This document shows positions 58,413 to 64,000 of a DNA stretch of 64,000 nt, in pieces (position 1 is the stretch's first letter; the number at the start of each line of letters is the position of its first letter). The position numbers and the translations under genes were made by a program. The notes under the pieces are model-generated. The model searched no databases and had not been told where the DNA came from. It saw only the letters and a list, made by a program, of their open reading frames with translations. The stretch is from Castanea sativa (Eukaryota > Streptophyta > Magnoliopsida > Fagales > Fagaceae). The stretch spans positions 63,937,257-64,001,256 of the forward strand of contig NC_134023.1 in assembly GCF_040712315.1 (NCBI RefSeq). The letters are read 5' to 3'.

Positions 58413-59864
58413 TTTTATTGTCAAGCATAGACTCTAAGCAGGCAACATTTCTATTTTCTTGGACATGGATTGCTTTCATCCTCCATTTAGATCATCATAG
58501 TCCCCCAGATCTCCAGTTGCACAAGTCATGAGACACTTTTCAAACTCCAGCTACATAAGCCCAAAACACAAAAGATAAAACATGATATGACTGCACATGG
58601 CCAAATTTGATCCAGTTTTATCTATGTTTAAGAGTTCATACCTGAAATTAACTGACCTGAAGAGGCAAAGTACAGTTGAACAAGATAGTTATGCCCAGAT
58701 GTCCCCCACCAATGGAAATCTGCCAATTTAAAGCTAGTATATAATAAGGATTTGACATCTTACTCTTGAAAAGTGTGTGCAGCAATCAGCTAACAGAACT
58801 AGGCAATCATGGCTTAATTTCTTAGTAATCCAGAAATAAGAGGCAGAGGAGAAAAAATTCCTGATGCCCAATGTTTGCCACTGTAGCTGACTTTCTAGTC
58901 CTCAAGAATACAAATTGAGAAAAGCATACCAAAAGTCCAGGTACTTTTCTGTTCTCTAATTTTCCCTGAACACAGGTGCCGGCATGGTGGTCATAGCCAA
59001 GCTTCACCATCAATGTCACAACCTTGAAAGCTGCCACATGAGAATAAGTGTGTAGCGTTAGAAGAAAACATAATGCAAAATAGCAAATAAAAGTTAAAGC
59101 CTCAAAGACTGGAAATATTACTATTAAAACAAGTGGTACCACGAGCTTGTGTGGTTATTAAAGCAAAGTAGAAGGTAAACGTCAACATACACCTTAGAAA
59201 ATTCAAAAGTGAAGGCTATTAGTATCACAGCAGCTGCCTAAACTGTGGAAAATGAAGTGAAGTGTTAACTTACAACTTACAAGTACACCAGACGAAATTT
59301 CACTTACCAACAGCCAATATAAGCATGGATACAATCATTATACTGCTTATAAAGAGAACCAAACATACACAACAGTATAAACAGAGAAAACTGAGAAGCT
59401 TTGTTCCAACAACAATACCAGATTTTTTTCTTAATTGTTCCAATGCATACAATTTTTGTAGCAGATAAGGAAAAAGTAATGAGATAATGATCAGTGGACT
59501 GAAAAAGAGCCTCAAATTTGAGAACTAACAGAAGCCCTCCATGTTCCACAATAGGGACCAACAAATCATCAGTAAGTTTGCAGCAGATAGTCATGTGTAA
59601 TAATCAAAAAGCAAAGAGAACAAAGCTGCAGAATTGCAAAGGAACTCTCCATTAAAAATTTGATCAGCTTTAGGTGACCAAAAAATTTGCTGTGGTTGTC
59701 TTCATTCTTCAAAAGAACATAATAGAAGAAGATATCTAAATAAAAAGGACTACGAAGGGCCAGCTTACTAATCAAATTGAAAGTTGCTGCTGAGAGTAAA
59801 TATTAGCATGCAGTACCTGAGTGAAAGTTGGGTGTGTAAAAATGGTGACTCTTCTAGAGATAGC
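58413..59864. other. 3' flank of CNL-2, shared with relics
   Basis: No separate gene. About 58,975-59,100 resembles 41,845-41,970, and 59,400-59,720 resembles 25,265-25,560 and 42,210-42,510. This is the conserved downstream region of the CNL-2-type gene, possibly its 3' UTR with introns. Open frames in 58,822-59,775 differ between copies and are not conserved as protein. Confidence 0.6.
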
Positions 59865-62800
59865 TTAAGCAGTACAGCTCTCATCCATCTGTATGCAGGA
59901 GATGTGAGCAATCTTGGGCCAATCTTCCCCCTTCTCCCTCTGGCACCGTTCTCTCAGCAAAGGACAACTTCGAATAATGAGATCAACAAGAGACATAGGT
60001 AGCCCTTCTTCTGGCATTGCTTGGAGCTCAGTACACCCACTGACGACTAATGTTGTGAGAGAGGTGAGGTGTTGAAGCCCCCTTCCATCCAAGATTTTGA
60101 GGCATGAAAGTCCAAACATGGACAGGTAAGTAAGAGTAGAGGGCAGCAGCTCCTCCTCTGGAAAGGACTTCAAGTTTTCACTTTCATCGAAGATTCCAAA
60201 GCTTGTAAGCAAAGGGAGACTTTGCAAATGCCACTCCTGCCGGCGAGCAATGAGTTTGTTGCAACCTCCAATGTAAAGTGAAGACAAACAAGAGGGCAAA
60301 CCCCCGTCAGGAAAAGACTCGACTTTTGGACAACCAGAAATCCTCAATTCTCTTAAGGATGGGAGAATGATATGCATTCCTTCTGGTAGTGATGTTAAGT
60401 TCTCACACTCCTCAACCCAAAGATCAGTCAGGTTGGGTGCAGATAGTCCTCCTCTGGGAAAAGAGATGAACTTTGGGCAACCCCGGATTTTCAAGTAATT
60501 GATAGATGCAAGAACCTTGCATGGTCCCTCTGACAGTGTAAAGAATCTGAAGCTTTTATTCCTCACAATGGTGAGACTGTTGAGATTAGGGAAGAAATCT
60601 AATGGAAAATACCTGAGTGAATCACAGCTATCTTCTATCAACAAATGTTTAAGTGATGTGTGATAATGCTGCACCGGAAATTCTAACTTCTCACAATTTT
60701 TTATACTTAGGAAGCTCAATGTAGTTGGTAGACAACCTCCAGGAAATGATGTCAAAGAAGAACAATCAGAAATATCCAAACGTCGAGGACAGGCTTGGAC
60801 TTTCACCATCTCCAAAAACGACTGAACAACAACCTGACATCCTTTGATTTTGAGCGAGTGCAGCGTGCATGGCAGCTCATGCAACACTACCATATCACAT
60901 TTGATCAGCTCTAATTCACGGATGGCCGGAGCTTTTGGGAGCTGAGAAACAAGCTGGTCGCAGTATTCTATCACAAGTTTCCTCAAAGAAGGAAGCTTCT
61001 TGGGCAAACTCCCGATTAGGCTTTGACAGGACTCCAAGTGAAGCTCTTGCAGACGAGGGAAAGCTCTGCATTCATCTTCAACTCCAATAGAACTCCATTC
61101 TTCCCAAGCAGACATCCAACTAAACTTTAATATTTCCAGAGATTGAAAGGGTTGAGACACAAGAGAACTGTTCCCATAAAATTCAGGACCAACAGCCACT
61201 ACTTCATCAAAACCTTCAATCGAAAGGTGTTTCAAGGAAGGTAATTGCCCAAGGGATGGCAAGACGCAGCAATTTGCACAGTCGTGAAGGCTTACAGATA
61301 AAATATTGCAGAATGATTCATCACCTAACCAATCTGGAAATCTCGTGCCACCATAATTATGGATTTGAAACTTTTTCAAGTTTGTATGAGGCACGAGCTT
61401 CTCAAGTACATTTCTTTCACACATTGTATCATCAGTTTCTCCATAACCCCATTCCAAGTTTAACTCCACAAGGAACTTCTTATCCTTTAACTTGGCCTCA
61501 TAGGCATCCTTAGCATTCATAACATTCTCTAACTTTTTAATGGACAGTGTTCCTTGAAGATTTGAAAGGTTCCCCAACTCTCCAATCTTGATCCCATTCT
61601 CTTTTCCCACAATGAAAGTACTCAAAGATTGGAGGTTTTTTAATTTACTCATCTGTGTTGGCATGTCTTCTACACATGTTCCAGTTATATCCAGATGACG
61701 CAAGTTTATGAGATTGTGCATACCCATAGGCAACTTCCTAAGGCGATAACAATAGGCCAGCTTCAGTGTTTGTAAATTGTACAAAGTACACAGATTCTGA
61801 CAACCTTTTGATCAAAGTGCGAGAGAGGTCCAAATATCGTAGATGTCTCAGTTTTCCAATTGAATCAGGCAACTCGCCGATGCTATGATAGTTGGACAAA
61901 GATAACACCCTCAAGCACCTTAGCTTAATTAAGAGATCATGTTGTACCTTGTTAGACAAGCAGTAAAATTCATCAGGTAAATATAGTGGTAAAAAGGTGC
62001 GTAGACTTTCTGCTTTATAGAAAATCTCAAATCTCTTAAAGAGATCTTGTAAAGCCATAACATATGACAAATTACAAGTCTTTTCTGAAATTTCCTGTGA
62101 GTTTTCATCCTCCAACCTGAAACAAAGTTCTCCAGATACAAATTTAGCCAAATCATTAATAAGGTCGTGCATAACAAAGCATGAGTTTTCACCACCTGAT
62201 CTTTGAAAAAATGATCTTGATACTAATTCATGAAAGTACTCATCACCTACTTCTTCCATTCTCTTATTCCTTCTGGGGTGCTGCAAGAGATCTTCTGCCA
62301 TCCATAATTGTATTAACTGCTCCTTTTTGAATTCATAATCTTTTGGAAATATCGAACAATAGGCAAAACATCGCTTCAGATGTGAAGGGAGGTAATAGTA
62401 GCTCAATCTCAAGGCTGGAAGAATGTTGCTCAGGTCATCTGACAATTCCCATATATCACTTTGCAGTATCTTTTCCCATTCCTCAGCATCTAGTTTAAAG
62501 CGCAAGAGACACCCAAGTGTCTTTGCAGCTAATGGTAAGCATTTACATTTCTTCACAATATCTCTACCAATTCTTTCTAGGATTGGATATGCATCAGGAT
62601 TTCCACTCTCAAAAGCATGTTTTGCAAATAATTGCCAGCAATCTTCATCAGTTAATTGCTTCAGATGATGAATTGGAACAGTGCGCATGACTGATGCAAC
62701 ACTTTCATTGCGTGTTGTCACAATGATCTTACTTCCCTGTAGCCCTGAGTTAAAAGGTCTTTTCAAGGCCTCCCAACTTTCATAATTTTCATTCCAAACA

Positions 62801-63273
62801 TCATCTAGAACAAGCAGAAATTTCTTCCCAGTCAACTTCGCTTTAAGTTTAAGTTGAAGCAAATTTATATCCTTGATATCACAAGGAATTGAAGTGGCTG
62901 CCTCAAGAACTGTTTTTGTTATCTTACAAATATCAAATTCTTCAGAAACACATACCCATGCAGCAAACTCAAAATGCTCCTTCACTCTATCATCATTGTA
63001 TAGAACTTGAGCAAGGGTAGTCTTGCCAATCCCAGCCATGCCCACTATTGGAATCACACTTATATTATTGCCGTTGACAAAATCTGACAGCAACAAGTTA
63101 ATTATGGCTTCTCTATCATCCTCCCTACCATACACATCAGATTTTTCTACCATAGATGTTGTTGGTATTTTCCATGACTGTATCTCTCCAACACCATGTT
63201 TCAGGCCAAGGGAATCTTTTTGTTTTGCAATAAATTCCAATCTGTCAAGGATCTCCTCTATCTTGGGTTTAAT
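59865..63273 (-). CDS. CNL-2: RPP13-like-1 type NLR, N-terminus missing, frameshifted
   Basis: Coiled-coil-class NLR receptor. Coding text begins at 63,273 right after a TATATTTCCACAG acceptor and reads IKPKIEEILDRLEFIAKQKD, the end of the coiled coil; no ATG is near, so a 5' exon lies beyond the window or is lost. Counting from 63,240: P-loop GMAGIGKTT 67-75 (Ala for the usual Gly); kinase-2 FLLVLDDVW 141-149; RNBS-B GSKIIVTTRNE; CLPLA 234-238 where GLPLA is standard; CFAYCSIFP 291-299; MHD 357-359. LRRs follow. At about 61,788-61,795 two bases (one CA unit) are missing relative to CNL-1, ending the first frame; the LRRs resume in another frame from 61,784 to the TAA at 59,865. Closest to the relics at 25.6 and 42.6 kb. 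Either damaged or misassembled at a dinucleotide. Confidence 0.88.
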
Positions 63274-64000
63274 CTGTGGAAATATAAACCAAGTGAAATT
63301 AGGATTACTGATATTTTTGTAATTTTATATTTTAGGTGGTTTTGGTTCATGAGTCTAAGTGAATAGTTTAACCTACCAAATGTTACAAATATGCCATATT
63401 AGATATGTTGTAATATTTGAGAAGGTCCCACTTGGCTAATAGCCTTGTAGTTCAACTGATTGTATGGTTCCACTTGACTAAAAGCCTTGCAGCTTAACTA
63501 ATTATCATGCCCTGATATTTCCAAAGGACACATCTAGGGTTCAATCCACCCGCCCCCCTCCCCTTCCCCCCAATTATTGAATTAAAAAAAAAAATTGTGG
63601 AAAGAACGAAGAAAGAATTTAGATCAAAGAAGACATGAATTGGGAATTTTGCTTGAGTGAGTTACAAACAAATCAAAAGAGAAAATTTTATCTGATTCTT
63701 TTAAAAGTGTACTGAAAATTCTCTCAAGAAAAAGTAAGTCTGCTCCAACAAGATGTTTTGCATGAGTGAGTTTCATTCAAACCAAAAGTGAAGACCATGT
63801 CTAATTCTTTTAAAAGTGTATAAAAAATTCACTCGAGCTAAAATAAGTTCACTCAAGAAAAACATATCTCACTCTAGCAAAAGCAAAACACAGAAAATGA
63901 TAGATTTCAACAAAAGTTTGTAGAAAAATGAGTCAAAATAAATGTTTTTTTTTCCTAACAACTATTGTATGTTTGTATATATATGTGAGTGATATTACTT
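63274..64000 (-). other. Probable intron of CNL-2 with SINE-like sequence
   Basis: No coding frame matching an NLR coiled coil is present up to the window end. About 63,425-63,600 carries a partly repeated AGCCTTG-AG-T-AACTRATT segment and a B-box-like GGGTTCAATCC (63,537), then C-rich and A-rich tails, as in a tRNA-derived SINE. If CNL-2 is spliced, its intron is longer than 720 bp here. Confidence 0.45.

Overview
The window reads as nuclear DNA of a flowering plant, probably a woody eudicot. Two things support this: CC-NB-ARC-LRR (CNL) disease-resistance genes of the RPP13-like-1 (R13L1) type, and AT-rich intergenic DNA full of plant-style transposons (Ty1/copia with a Met-tRNA primer site, Helitrons, Pack-MULE, hAT- and PIF-like elements, SINE, solo LTRs). 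A Fagales/Fagaceae origin is only a guess. There are no bacterial operons and no organellar genes. Starts were judged by ATG and gene context; many long open frames here open only at TTG or GTG.

Layout. 0-5 kb: a block also present near 36-38 kb, carrying a foldback element, then a LINE RNase H relic split by an LTR-like insertion. 5-23 kb: a transposon sea, with a probable Helitron (4,993-9,831) holding a SINE and a PIF-like element, a TIR element (10.7-11.9 kb), two solo LTRs (one with perfect TG...CA ends and a 5-bp target duplication), two nested Helitrons (16.3-20.7 kb) carrying a fragment that looks like an exon of spliceosomal SmE, and a hAT-like element (20.75-23.13 kb). 23.7-31 kb, all on the minus strand: a truncated At-4/1-like pseudogene, a CNL LRR fragment, a second At-4/1 stub, and CNL-1 (27,035-30,788), which is full length apart from one frameshift in the LRRs. 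31,025-35,810: a young copia element inserted 237 bp upstream of the CNL-1 ATG, inside a tandem repeat. 36-41 kb: duplicated non-coding blocks. 42-45.5 kb: LRR-only CNL relics. 46.4-48.6 kb: the most complete At-4/1-like gene (8 exons). 50.9-52.5 kb: a Pack-MULE-like element with about 240-350 bp inverted repeats carrying a fragment of a GT14 (GlcAT14-like) glycosyltransferase. 52.8-54 kb: a decayed RGA-type LRR relic on the plus strand. 59.9-63.3 kb: CNL-2, missing its coiled coil within the window and carrying a 2-bp frameshift.

The genes do not form a pathway. The window is one end or a middle slice of a birth-and-death NLR cluster, in which CNL genes and an At-4/1-like neighbour were copied together, trimmed and invaded by transposons. 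No gene is clean: both CNLs carry one small indel each in otherwise long open frames, and the best At-4/1 copy has an unresolved phase at one exon junction. I found no new defence or regulatory system. The unusual items are the nested Helitrons, the Pack-MULE gene capture, the shared internal deletion in two CNL relics, and the copia insertion splitting the CNL-1 upstream repeat.
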